Assembly (NCBI GenBank): GCA_964372125.1
Contig: CAYJPL010000003.1
Coordinates: forward strand, 34,654 to 98,653
Length of the DNA stretch: 64,000 bases
Reading direction: 5' to 3'
Origin: Tannockella sp964372125
GTDB taxonomy: Bacteria > Bacillota_I > Bacilli_A > Erysipelotrichales > Coprobacillaceae
Of the stretch, positions 1 through 8,455 are shown one piece after another. The position numbers and the translations under genes are program-made. Numbering within the stretch: position 1 is the stretch's first letter; each line of letters opens with the position of its first letter. The notes under the pieces were generated by a model that was not told the DNA's origin, searched no databases, and saw only the letters and a list, made by a program, of their open reading frames with translations.

Positions 1-54
1 ATTAATCTTAATTATATAAAAAGTATGTTATAATAGCAAAAGGATGGTGATTAT

Positions 55-897
55 ATGGCAAATTCAAGAACAGAAAAATATAAAGAACTTAGAGATAGCA
101 TTAGTGATGAAGTAAACTTAGATCGATCAAAAGTTGTTGTAGAACAAGTTGTAGAAAATGACGATTTTTTATCATTCATACCAAAAAAAGAAACAGAAGA
201 AATTAATATAGACGATACTCTAAAAGAAGTAACAACATATGAATTACTAAAAGACGAAAATAATGAGGAATTAAATCGTGCCCTGCAAAGTGCAAAAAGC
301 AATGTGGGAAAAGAAGAGTTTAACACACGCATGGATATACTAGATAAAATTCGTAATCCACAAAAAACAATTGTGCAAGTAGAAAATATGGACGTACGTG
401 ATACTCAAGAATTTGTAAATGGGTATTTTACAAACGCACAAGAAAATGTTGTAGAGTCAAAACCAGTAGAAGTAGAAAAGACAAAACCAGTTGAGACGGT
501 AAAGGAACCTGTGGTTGCGTCAGTTATTCCACCTAAAAAAATATCGTTAATGGAACGCTTAAAAGCAATGTCTCCTCAAGACGATGTATTGAAAGCAGAA
601 GAAGCGCTAAATACATATAAAACAGGTGAATATTCAAAAGAAGAATTATCTAATACTTTTGGAAATACGTTAATTATTGAGGATTTGAAAACAAATGAAA
701 AAATAATTGAAAAAAATGTCAAAGAAAAAACAAAAAAAGATGTTAAAGAAAAAGCAAAAAAACAAAAAAACAAACCTGAAATAGTTGAAACACAAGCTAC
801 AACTACTGTAACAAAGGTATTAAACTATGTAATTGTTGCACTTCTTATTGTATTTTTGGTATTATGTGTTATGATTACAATTCAAATAATCACATAA
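55..897 (+). CDS. Tail-anchored hypothetical protein upstream of cmk
   Basis: I do not recognise a named family. The 280-residue protein is highly charged for its first 250 residues, with Glu/Lys-rich stretches and a Pro/Val/Lys segment near residues 140-165 that looks disordered. A Lys-rich stretch near residues 220-245 comes just before a single hydrophobic helix at about 255-280. That arrangement predicts a cytoplasmic protein held in the membrane by its C-terminus. The SD AGGATGGTGA lies 5-14 bases before the ATG, and a TATAAT hexamer sits at 29-34. It is followed by its own terminator and then cmk, so co-transcription with cmk is probably limited. A role in envelope or division scaffolding is possible but unsupported. 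Confidence 0.8.
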   Translation: MANSRTEKYKELRDSISDEVNLDRSKVVVEQVVENDDFLSFIPKKETEEINIDDTLKEVTTYELLKDENNEELNRALQSAKSNVGKEEFNTRMDILDKIRNPQKTIVQVENMDVRDTQEFVNGYFTNAQENVVESKPVEVEKTKPVETVKEPVVASVIPPKKISLMERLKAMSPQDDVLKAEEALNTYKTGEYSKEELSNTFGNTLIIEDLKTNEKIIEKNVKEKTKKDVKEKAKKQKNKPEIVETQATTTVTKVLNYVIVALLIVFLVLCVMITIQIIT

Positions 898-919
898 CTA
901 AGGGATGCCTTAGTTTTTT
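896..919 (+). terminator. Rho-independent terminator of the first gene
   Basis: An 8-bp perfect stem AACTAAGG/CCTTAGTT with a GATG loop is followed by a T run. It overlaps the stop codon of the preceding gene and separates it from cmk. Confidence 0.85.
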
Positions 920-935
920 AAAATAGGAGATGCTT

Positions 936-1601
936 ATGAAAAAAATAACAATCGCAATTGATGGACCAGCGGCTTCGGGTAAAAGTACTATCGCAAAAAT
1001 CATTGCAAAAAAATTACAATATATTTATATTGATACAGGAGCAATGTATCGTTGTGTAGCATATTTTTTAGTTCAAAATAATATAGATATTCGTGATGAA
1101 AATAAAATTATATCAGTATTATCAAATATTGATATCGCGCTAGATAGTGAAAATCGTGTGTTTTTAAATAGTGAAGAAATTACCGATTACATCCGTAGTG
1201 ATGAGATATCACTTGCAACAAGCACTGTTTCAAGTTATTTAGCAGTACGTGAATTTTTAGTAGCAAAACAACGTGAGCTTGCAAGTAAAGGTGGAACAAT
1301 TCTTGATGGTAGGGATATTGGAACAGTAGTGCTTCCAAATGCAGAATTAAAAATCTATCAAATTGCTAGTAGCAAAACACGTGCACATAGAAGATATTTA
1401 GAAAATATCAAGCGTGGTCTAGAAGCAGATGAACAAAAAATATTAGAAGAGATTGAACAACGTGATCATCAAGATATGACACGAAAGCACTCTCCATTAA
1501 AACAAGCAGATGATGCTGTTTGCGTAGATACATCAACACTTAGTATTGAAGAAGTTGTTGATACAATAATAAAATTAATAGAACAAAGAGTGGAGGCATA
1601 A
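936..1601 (+). CDS. cmk: Cytidylate kinase
   Basis: Phosphorylates CMP and dCMP with ATP in pyrimidine nucleotide salvage and supply. The product is 221 residues, the usual length for the bacterial enzyme. The P-loop GPAASGKST lies near residues 9-17, followed by DTGAMYR and the DGRDIGT motif typical of Cmk. An upstream in-frame ATG at 930 overlaps the SD AGGAG (925-929). The ATG at 936 has a 6-base spacing and gives the canonical MKKITIAIDGP start, so I choose it. der follows after one base, as in the Bacillus cmk-der-gpsA neighbourhood, so the three genes look like an operon. Confidence 0.95.
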   Translation: MKKITIAIDGPAASGKSTIAKIIAKKLQYIYIDTGAMYRCVAYFLVQNNIDIRDENKIISVLSNIDIALDSENRVFLNSEEITDYIRSDEISLATSTVSSYLAVREFLVAKQRELASKGGTILDGRDIGTVVLPNAELKIYQIASSKTRAHRRYLENIKRGLEADEQKILEEIEQRDHQDMTRKHSPLKQADDAVCVDTSTLSIEEVVDTIIKLIEQRVEA

Positions 1602-1602
1602 T

Positions 1603-2907
1603 ATGGCAGGTGTAGTAGCAATAGTAGGACGTGCAAACGTCGGAAAATCAACAATATTTAATCGTATCGTAGGGGAGCGTATCTCAATTGTAGAAGATAT
1701 TGCAGGAGTAACTAGAGATCGAATCTATGCTAAAGCTTCATGGCTTACTCGTGACTTTCGCTTAATTGATACAGGTGGAATAGAGCTAGAGAATGCTGAT
1801 TTTACAACACAAATAAAAATGCAAGCAGAAATCGCTATTGAAGAAGCTGATGCAATTATATTTGTAGTAAACGGACGTGAGGGAATGACTCGTGAAGATG
1901 AGTATGTAGCAAGAATGTTACAACGTTCTAACAAACCAATTATATTAGCAGTAAATAAAGTCGATGATATTGCATTTCGTGATGCAATGTATGAATTCTA
2001 TGCACTAGGTGTAGGTGATCCAATCGCGATTTCAGGATCACATGGTATCGGTATTGGTGATCTTCTTGATGAAGTGATTGCTAAAATGCCACCAGAGCAA
2101 ATCGATCAACCAAGAGATGATATTCGTTTTTCAATTATTGGTAGACCAAATGTTGGTAAATCATCTCTAACAAATGCAATCTTAGGTGAAGAAAGAGTAA
2201 TTGTTTCAGATATTGAAGGAACAACTCGTGATGCAATTGATACTTCATTTGAAAAAGATGGACAAAAATATACTGTAGTAGATACAGCTGGTATGCGTAA
2301 AAAAGGTAAAATATATGAGAGTGTAGAAAAATATTCGATTCTACGTGCCTTAAGTTCAATTGAAAAAAGTGATGTTATTTTAGTTGTGGTTGATGCTGAC
2401 CGAGGAATCATTGAACAAGATAAGCATGTTGCTGGTTATGGACATGAAGCAGGAAAAGGAATTATACTTGTTGTAAATAAATGGGATCTTGTTGAAAAAG
2501 ATGAAAAAACTATGCAAAAAACGGAAAAAGAATTACGTATTCACTTCAAATACTTAGATTATGCCCGCATTATTTTTGTTTCTGCTGAAACAAAACAACG
2601 TGTAAATCAATTATATCCATTAATTCAAGAGGCATATGAAAATTCAAATAAACGTGTACAAACTAGTGTACTAAATGATGTGTTGATTGATGCACAGGCA
2701 ATGAACCCAACAACTACATTTAATGGTGGTAGATTAAAAATTTACTTCGCAAATCAAGTAAGTACTTGCCCACCTACATTTGTATTATTTGTAAATGATC
2801 CACAATATATGCACTTTAGTTACAAACGTTATTTAGAAAACCGTTTACGTGATGCATTTGGTTTCGAAGGAACACCAATACATATAATTTGTAGAAAGAG
2901 AGATTAA
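1603..2907 (+). CDS. der: Ribosome biogenesis GTPase Der
   Basis: Essential tandem GTPase acting in assembly of the 50S ribosomal subunit. Two complete G domains are visible: the first with GRANVGKS, DTGG and NKVD, the second from about residue 175 with GRPNVGKS, DTAG and NKWD. A KH-like domain fills the C-terminus. At 434 residues the length matches the family. SD GTGGAGG lies within the end of cmk, and gpsA starts two bases after the stop, so translation along cmk-der-gpsA is tightly coupled. Confidence 0.97.
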   Translation: MAGVVAIVGRANVGKSTIFNRIVGERISIVEDIAGVTRDRIYAKASWLTRDFRLIDTGGIELENADFTTQIKMQAEIAIEEADAIIFVVNGREGMTREDEYVARMLQRSNKPIILAVNKVDDIAFRDAMYEFYALGVGDPIAISGSHGIGIGDLLDEVIAKMPPEQIDQPRDDIRFSIIGRPNVGKSSLTNAILGEERVIVSDIEGTTRDAIDTSFEKDGQKYTVVDTAGMRKKGKIYESVEKYSILRALSSIEKSDVILVVVDADRGIIEQDKHVAGYGHEAGKGIILVVNKWDLVEKDEKTMQKTEKELRIHFKYLDYARIIFVSAETKQRVNQLYPLIQEAYENSNKRVQTSVLNDVLIDAQAMNPTTTFNGGRLKIYFANQVSTCPPTFVLFVNDPQYMHFSYKRYLENRLRDAFGFEGTPIHIICRKRD

Positions 2908-2909
2908 TT

Positions 2910-3914
2910 ATGGCAAAAATCGCTGTATTAGGTACTGGAAGCTGGGCTAGTGCTCTAAGTAGAGTATTAGTACATAACAATCATGAAATTATGATGTACG
3001 GGATTAATGAAGAGGAAATTAATGATATAAATGTTAATCACAAAAATACTAAATTCTTTCCTGATGTAGTATTAGAACCATCAATTAAAGCTACTACTAA
3101 TTTAGAAGAAGCACTTGATAATGCAAATTATATCTTAATAACGATACCTACACAATTTGTTAGACAAACCTTAGAATTAGTAAAACCGTTGCTACGAAAT
3201 AAAGTAACAATTGTAAATGCGTCAAAAGGTTTTGATATGGAAACAAATATGCGTATGTCAGATACAATTCGAAGTGTGTTTACCAATAATGAAATAAATC
3301 CAGTAGTATCATTAATTGGTCCAAGCCACGCAGAAGAAGTTGTTATTAAAATGTTAACAACGGTATGTTCTGTTAGCGTTGATATTGAAACTGCCAAAGA
3401 TGTTCAACACTTATTTTCAAATAATTATTTTAGAGTGTATGCTATGGATGATGAAATCGGTGCTGAATATGGGGTTGCTATTAAAAACGTCATTGCAGTA
3501 GCCGCTGGTTGCATTAAAGGACTAGGGTATGGTGATAATACTAGTGCTGCTTTAATCACGCGAGGATTAGCAGAAATGATACGTTATGGACTTGCTAAGG
3601 GTGGTAAGTTAGAAACATTCATGGGATTAACTGGTATAGGTGACTTAATTGTTACATGTAGCAGTGTACATTCTCGTAACTACCAAGCAGGATACCAAAT
3701 TGGTAAAATAAATGATGTTGAAGCATTTTTGAAAAATAACAAGTCTACATGTGAGGGAATTCGTACATGTAAAGTTGTATACTTAGATGCTAAAAATAAT
3801 GTTGAAGTTGATGTTCCAATTATTGAAGCTATCTACCGAGTATTGTATAACAATTGTAATCCACGTGATGAAATTGCTAGACTTATGGAAAGAGAATTAA
3901 AAATAGAATCATAA
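2910..3914 (+). CDS. gpsA: Glycerol-3-phosphate dehydrogenase [NAD(P)+]
   Basis: Reduces dihydroxyacetone phosphate to sn-glycerol-3-phosphate, the backbone of membrane phospholipids. The N-terminal Rossmann motif is GTGSWASAL. A GPSHAEE motif follows, and the catalytic-lysine region KNVIAVAAG...GDNTSAALITRG is well conserved. The product is 334 residues, the normal family length. It ends the cmk-der-gpsA unit and is followed by a strong terminator. Confidence 0.96.
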   Translation: MAKIAVLGTGSWASALSRVLVHNNHEIMMYGINEEEINDINVNHKNTKFFPDVVLEPSIKATTNLEEALDNANYILITIPTQFVRQTLELVKPLLRNKVTIVNASKGFDMETNMRMSDTIRSVFTNNEINPVVSLIGPSHAEEVVIKMLTTVCSVSVDIETAKDVQHLFSNNYFRVYAMDDEIGAEYGVAIKNVIAVAAGCIKGLGYGDNTSAALITRGLAEMIRYGLAKGGKLETFMGLTGIGDLIVTCSSVHSRNYQAGYQIGKINDVEAFLKNNKSTCEGIRTCKVVYLDAKNNVEVDVPIIEAIYRVLYNNCNPRDEIARLMERELKIES

Positions 3915-3921
3915 TAAAAAG

Positions 3922-3950
3922 ACCATGATACATCATTGTATCATGGTTTT
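3922..3950 (+). terminator. Terminator of cmk-der-gpsA
   Basis: A perfect 11-bp stem ACCATGATACA/TGTATCATGGT with a TCAT loop, followed by Ts, sits 8 bases after the gpsA stop. Confidence 0.85.
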
Positions 3951-3954
3951 AGTT

Positions 3955-3986
3955 TATAAAAAAAGATAGCATTATATGCTATCTTT
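3955..3986 (-). terminator. Terminator of ptsI
   Basis: A perfect 10-bp stem AAAGATAGCA/TGCTATCTTT lies just beyond the ptsI stop. Read on the minus strand it is followed by a run of Ts (the A run at 3955-3964 on the plus strand). It sits back to back with the gpsA terminator. Confidence 0.85.
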
Positions 3987-3990
3987 GATA

Positions 3991-5703
3991 TTAGTTAATT
4001 TCTACGTATGATTTTACTAAATCAACTACTTCTTCCATAGTTCCACAATCTAACGCTTTGTTTGCAAGTTCAGTCATTTCTGATTTTTTCATGCCACGGA
4101 TTAATTTTCTTTGTGAAAGAATTGAAGTTGCAGACATTGAGAATTCATCAAGTCCTAAACCGATTAGTAATGGTGCAGCAATAGCTTCTCCAGCCATTTC
4201 TCCACACATTCCAGTCCATTTACCTTCTTTATGAGCAGCATCAATTACATTTTTAACTAAACGTAAGATTGATGGGCTAAATGGTTGGTATAAGTAAGAA
4301 ATTGATGTTGACATACGGTCAGCAGCAAATGTGTATTGTACTAAGTCGTTTGTTCCAATTGAGAAGAAATCTACCTCTTTAGCAAATTGATCAGCTAATA
4401 CTGCAGCAGCAGGAATTTCGATCATGATACCAACTTGGAATGTTTCAGAAACTGCAATACCTTCAGCTACTAATTTTTCTTTTTCTTCCATTAGGATTCC
4501 TTTAGCTTTTCTAAATTCACCTAATGTAGCAATCATTGGGAACATAATACGTAAATCTCCATATACTGAAGCTCTAAGTAATGCTCTAAGTTGAGTTCTA
4601 AAGATTTCTAATTCTTGGAAACATAAACGAATTGCACGTACTCCTAAGAATGGGTTCATTTCTTTTGGTAAATCGATAGCATCTAATTCTTTATCTCCAC
4701 CGATATCAAGTGTTCTAACAACAACTGGTTTACCAGCTAATCCTTCTAATACAGCTTTATAAGCTTCGAATTGTTCATCTTCTGTTGGTAATCCAGCAGC
4801 TTCCATGTATAAGAATTCAGTACGGTATAAACCAACACCTTCTCCACCATTAGCAATAACAGCAGGTAAGTCAGTAGGTGAACCGATGTTAGCAACTAAC
4901 TCTACATGATGACCATCTAAAGTAATTGATGGTTCATCTTTTAATTTTTTAAGTTCTTCTTTATAAGCTAAGAACTCATCTCTTTTTGTTGTATATTCAG
5001 CAATTTGTGCATCACTTGGATTAACAATAACGATACCTTCAATACCATCTAAGATAAGCATATCATCATTATTTACTTCTTCAGTGATTGTGTTCATTGC
5101 AACTACTGCTGGAATTTCCATACTTCTTGCAAGAATTGCAGAGTGAGAAGTTCTTCCACCAATATTAGTTGCAAAACCACGTACTAGGTTTTTATTTAAC
5201 TGTGCAGTGTCTGATGGTGTTAAGTCATCAGCAATTACGATTACCTCTTCGCTAATTAATGAAGGGTTAGGTAAATCTTTACCTAATAATTTTGCGATTA
5301 ATCTAGTTGATACGTCACGAATGTCAGCAGCTCTTTCTTTGAAGTATTCGTTATCCATAGATTCGAACATTCCAATGAACATGTTAGCTACGTCTTCAAG
5401 TGCACTTGCAGCATTCACCATTTCTCCCTTAATTTTGTCTTCGACTTGACTAATTAATTCTGGATCTTGCAATACTAATGCATGGGCATCAAAAATTGTA
5501 GCTTCTTCAGCTGATAAATTTTTTGTAGCCACCTCTTTAATAACTTCTAAGTCTTTTGCAACATTGCTTACTGCAGTATTAAATACAGCGATTTCAGCTT
5601 CTACATCAGTAATTGTAGTTTTTGTAACTGTTAAATCTGGCATATCTAATTTGTAAGCCTTTGCGATTGCGATTCCGCTTGATGCGGCGATTCCTTTGTT
5701 CAT
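3991..5703 (-). CDS. ptsI: PTS Enzyme I (phosphoenolpyruvate-protein phosphotransferase)
   Basis: First step of the sugar phosphotransferase system: takes phosphate from PEP and passes it to HPr. The 570-residue length is typical. The phosphohistidine site GGRTSHSAILAR is near residue 185-195, the PEP-binding part includes TEFLYM and RTLDIGGDK, and GIMIEIPAA and the active-site cysteine region GMCGEMAG are in the C-terminal barrel. SD GGAGGAGG precedes the ATG. ptsH is not next to it. The gene is transcribed away from nagB, and the roughly 150-base gap holds a cre-like site, so both may respond to sugar status. Confidence 0.97.
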   Translation of the reverse strand: MNKGIAASSGIAIAKAYKLDMPDLTVTKTTITDVEAEIAVFNTAVSNVAKDLEVIKEVATKNLSAEEATIFDAHALVLQDPELISQVEDKIKGEMVNAASALEDVANMFIGMFESMDNEYFKERAADIRDVSTRLIAKLLGKDLPNPSLISEEVIVIADDLTPSDTAQLNKNLVRGFATNIGGRTSHSAILARSMEIPAVVAMNTITEEVNNDDMLILDGIEGIVIVNPSDAQIAEYTTKRDEFLAYKEELKKLKDEPSITLDGHHVELVANIGSPTDLPAVIANGGEGVGLYRTEFLYMEAAGLPTEDEQFEAYKAVLEGLAGKPVVVRTLDIGGDKELDAIDLPKEMNPFLGVRAIRLCFQELEIFRTQLRALLRASVYGDLRIMFPMIATLGEFRKAKGILMEEKEKLVAEGIAVSETFQVGIMIEIPAAAVLADQFAKEVDFFSIGTNDLVQYTFAADRMSTSISYLYQPFSPSILRLVKNVIDAAHKEGKWTGMCGEMAGEAIAAPLLIGLGLDEFSMSATSILSQRKLIRGMKKSEMTELANKALDCGTMEEVVDLVKSYVEIN

Positions 5704-5789
5704 ATAAACACCTCCTCCACCATTCTACAACATTTCACAGAAAAATTAAAGCGATTTCAATAAATTTATTGTATTTATACACAAAAAAT

Positions 5790-5803
5790 TGTAAAGGTTT
5801 TCA
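5790..5803. promoter_or_regulatory. cre-like catabolite operator between ptsI and nagB
   Basis: TGTAAAGGTTTTCA matches the CcpA cre consensus (TGNAANCGNWNNCA) with one difference, G instead of C before the central G. It directly abuts the -35 hexamer of the nagB promoter and lies upstream of ptsI on the other strand. Assignment to CcpA is inference; a GntR-family amino-sugar regulator would also like such a dyad. Confidence 0.5.
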
Positions 5804-5832
5804 TTGTATTTTATATATAAATTATGTATGAT
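5804..5832 (+). promoter_or_regulatory. Predicted sigma-A promoter of nagB
   Basis: -35 TTGTAT (5804-5809) and -10 TATGAT (5827-5832) are separated by 17 bases. The hexamers are 20 bases before the nagB start codon. Confidence 0.6.
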
Positions 5833-5851
5833 AACTATGGAGGGACAAAAT

Positions 5852-6583
5852 ATGAAAGTTATAATTGTTAAAAACTATGATGAAGCAAGTGTAGAAGCTT
5901 CTAAAATTATGTTAGCTGCGATCAAAAGTAATCCAAATATTCACTTAGGTTTAGCTACAGGATCTACACCAGTTGGTTTATATAAGATAATGGTACAAGA
6001 CCATAAAGATAACGGGACATCTTATAGTGGTATTAAATCATTTAATTTAGATGAGTATTATGGTTTAGAAAGTACTCATGACCAAAGTTATTATTATTTT
6101 ATGATGGAACATTTATTCAACCATGTTGATGTAGATGTTGCTAATGTACACATTCCACCTAGTTTAGGTGATGTTGAAGCAGGATGTAATCGTTACAATG
6201 AAATGCTTGCTACAGAAGGTGTTGATTTACAACTTTTAGGAATTGGATCAAATGGACACATTGGATTTAATGAACCTGGAACATCTTTTGATGCTGTGAC
6301 TCGTGTAATTGATTTAGAACCAAGTACAGTTGCAGATAATGCAAGATTGTTCTTTAATGGTGATGAAGCTGCTGTGCCAAAACAGGCAGTTACACAAGGA
6401 ATAAAAAATATTATGGATGCTCGTGAAGTTTTATTAATTGCCTGTGGTGAAAATAAAGCTGACGCTGTAAAAGGTATGATTGAAGGAGAAATCACAAATG
6501 ATTTACCTGCAAGTATCTTACAAAAACATGATAATGTAACAGTTATTATTGATGAAGCAGCAGCAAGCAAACTAAAAAAATAA
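5852..6583 (+). CDS. nagB: Glucosamine-6-phosphate deaminase
   Basis: Converts glucosamine-6-phosphate to fructose-6-phosphate and ammonia, feeding amino sugars into glycolysis. The product is 243 residues, the usual length. GLATGSTPVGLY near residue 35 and GSNGHIGFNEPG near residue 130 form the sugar-phosphate site. I take the ATG at 5852, which has SD GGAGGG 7 bases upstream and gives MKVIIV; an in-frame ATG at 5804 lies inside the promoter. nagA is not adjacent. The promoter and cre-like site upstream suggest catabolite control, and a strong terminator follows. Confidence 0.95.
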   Translation: MKVIIVKNYDEASVEASKIMLAAIKSNPNIHLGLATGSTPVGLYKIMVQDHKDNGTSYSGIKSFNLDEYYGLESTHDQSYYYFMMEHLFNHVDVDVANVHIPPSLGDVEAGCNRYNEMLATEGVDLQLLGIGSNGHIGFNEPGTSFDAVTRVIDLEPSTVADNARLFFNGDEAAVPKQAVTQGIKNIMDAREVLLIACGENKADAVKGMIEGEITNDLPASILQKHDNVTVIIDEAAASKLKK

Positions 6584-6641
6584 TTTTATGTAAAAGTCGA
6601 CTTTAGTGCTTTGAATGAAAATCATAAATAGTCGTATAAGG

Positions 6642-6669
6642 CGGATAGTATTGTACTATCCGTTTTTTT
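6642..6669 (+). terminator. Terminator of nagB
   Basis: A perfect 9-bp stem CGGATAGTA/TACTATCCG with a TTG loop and a seven-T run. Confidence 0.9.
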
Positions 6670-6736
6670 ATATTGTTTAGTAATAAACTAGTTAAAAAGT
6701 GCATTCTAGAAATAACTTATATCTCATATAAATAGT

Positions 6737-6782
6737 TTAAAAATCTAGCACTTAGCAATCTTGAATCAATAGGTGCTAGATT
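6737..6782 (-). terminator. Probable terminator of the crt-like operon
   Basis: A 10-bp perfect inverted repeat AATCTAGCAC/GTGCTAGATT has a long 21-base loop. On the minus strand it is followed by ATTTTT. It lies just beyond the 3' end of the minus-strand crtO-like gene. The large loop makes it a weaker call than the others. Confidence 0.55.
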
Positions 6783-6840
6783 ATTTTATAATATATGTTT
6801 TATCTTTAAAAATACGTTTAGTCAAGGTTGAATCCGATTT

Positions 6841-7332
6841 TTATTTCATAACAGATTTTCGTCTTAATATTTTATATATTCGTGGTCTATTATATCGCTG
6901 TGCTAAAATACAAGGTACATTTATTATTAACGCATAGATTAACATATATAATACGATAGGGAATGCGGTGAAAAAACCAAATACAAAAAATGGTAAAATG
7001 CATAGTACGTGTACCAACTCTGCTCTACAAGACTCAATTATAAATTTTTCTAAATTTTCAGTAGACATATCTGTTATGTGTTTTTTTCGATATCCGTTTT
7101 TAAAAAGTGCAGCACCATCAATTAAGTGTTTTTTCCATTTTTTAACTTTAAATATATCATCATATATACGACCTTTTTTTTCCCAATGATAGGTTTTAAA
7201 GTAAAACTTGTTGATTGAAAAGTACTTTTCAGGAATCTTAGTGCAAATAAAACCTATAGTTACTTCTATGATGAACCACATAACAAAGCAAAGTATGATA
7301 GTTTTTAGTGGTGACAAGAAAATAATTTGCAT
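6841..7332 (-). CDS. crtO: CrtO-like glycosyl-diaponeurosporenoate acyltransferase family protein
   Basis: Resembles staphylococcal CrtO, which adds the fatty acyl group in the last step of staphyloxanthin synthesis. The length, 163 residues, fits. The N-terminal membrane helix (about 5-30) is followed by T-K-I-P-E-K-Y, a Lys/Trp-rich stretch (VKKWKK), the conserved RAELVH, two more hydrophobic segments (about 104-145) and the hallmark RYNRPR at 146-151. It is last in a three-gene minus-strand operon behind a CrtQ-like glycosyltransferase and a desaturase-like enzyme. No crtM-type synthase lies in the window, so the true acceptor may not be a carotenoid. Family assignment is fairly sure, substrate is not. 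Confidence 0.8.
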   Translation of the reverse strand: MQIIFLSPLKTIILCFVMWFIIEVTIGFICTKIPEKYFSINKFYFKTYHWEKKGRIYDDIFKVKKWKKHLIDGAALFKNGYRKKHITDMSTENLEKFIIESCRAELVHVLCILPFFVFGFFTAFPIVLYMLIYALIINVPCILAQRYNRPRIYKILRRKSVMK

Positions 7333-7342
7333 AGTGTTCTCC

Positions 7343-8443
7343 TTATTTTTTTAATTTGATAGCTCTATCTTTCCATTTGACAGGGAGATTCAATATTTTT
7401 TTGATTAATGACATAAAAAATACGATGATGAAAAAAAATATAAATACAGGATAAAATAGTACACTAACTATTTTAAAATTCCCTATTTGTTTAGAAATTG
7501 TTTTGATGATAATGAAAAATAGTATATAACAAATGAAATATAATAAAGTATGTATAACATTTAGATGTATTATTGAATTAATAAGGGCTAAGGGTATTAA
7601 AGTTATTGCAGTAACCCAAATGAATGATAATAATAGTATTGGTTTAGCGGTAAATACCGCACCACTTGAAAAGTTTTTCTCAAACCCTCTTACTAAATCA
7701 ATGTATTTATCAGGATACATCCTAAAGTTGATAATATTTTTACCCAACAATAACTTGAAATTATGTTTTTCTTTACGTAACTTTTGTCCCAATACAACAT
7801 CATCAATGATACTATCTTTGGCACAGGTATGCCCACCTATTTGTATATATGTTTCTTTTGGTATTAAAATAACTGGTCCAAATAATCCGGCATTTCGTAT
7901 GTCAAATGCAAAGGACATACCAGTGGAGATTACTTGCATTAAATTAAAAAATAAATTAAGTTGTTCATGAGGTGATTTTATATCATGATAAGGCAAAATA
8001 GATATTGTTTGGTTGTAGTTGTTATAGGCGTTGCTAAGTTTTTGTAGTGCATTTTTCTTTAGAGATACATCTGCATCTAGAAACAATATAAGATCTCCAC
8101 TAGCTACATTGGCACCACACTGACATGCGTATGATTTACCGTTTAACCAGTTCTTATCTTTTTGTATATTTATTAATATGACATCTTCAAATGATTTAAT
8201 GATTGTTGCAGTATTGTCAGTTGATGAATCATTTACACAAATAATTTCAAAGGGTAAAATGGTTTGTTGCTTTATACTAGAAATTAGTTTTCCTATATTA
8301 CTTTCCTCATTACGCGCGGGTATTACAATTGAAATTTTATTGGAATGATTATTATTACATTCATCTCTCAAAAATCGTATTTTATAAAATAGTAAAATAT
8401 GCGATATGATGCCTAGACAGAAAATACTTAAATTATATAACAT
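7343..8443 (-). CDS. Family 2 glycosyltransferase, CrtQ-like
   Basis: A membrane GT2 enzyme of 366 residues. One N-terminal helix (about 4-19) precedes a GT-A domain with VIPARNEESNIG near residue 40, NDSSTDNT, and the metal-binding FLDADVS near residue 120. Three hydrophobic segments lie near the C-terminus. Its length, topology and its place beside a CrtO-like acyltransferase match CrtQ, which glucosylates diaponeurosporenoate in staphylococci. SD GGAGGAGG precedes the ATG. The 12-base gap to the upstream desaturase and 10-base gap to crtO indicate one transcript. Substrate is inferred from context only. Confidence 0.8.
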   Translation of the reverse strand: MLYNLSIFCLGIISHILLFYKIRFLRDECNNNHSNKISIVIPARNEESNIGKLISSIKQQTILPFEIICVNDSSTDNTATIIKSFEDVILINIQKDKNWLNGKSYACQCGANVASGDLILFLDADVSLKKNALQKLSNAYNNYNQTISILPYHDIKSPHEQLNLFFNLMQVISTGMSFAFDIRNAGLFGPVILIPKETYIQIGGHTCAKDSIIDDVVLGQKLRKEKHNFKLLLGKNIINFRMYPDKYIDLVRGFEKNFSSGAVFTAKPILLLSFIWVTAITLIPLALINSIIHLNVIHTLLYFICYILFFIIIKTISKQIGNFKIVSVLFYPVFIFFFIIVFFMSLIKKILNLPVKWKDRAIKLKK

Positions 8444-8455
8444 ACCTCCTCCTTC

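Noticed and set aside
6737..6782. Transposon terminal inverted repeat
   Set aside because: The 10-bp dyad has a 21-base loop and a minus-strand T run at the end of the crt-like operon, so a terminator explains it better than a mobile element end.
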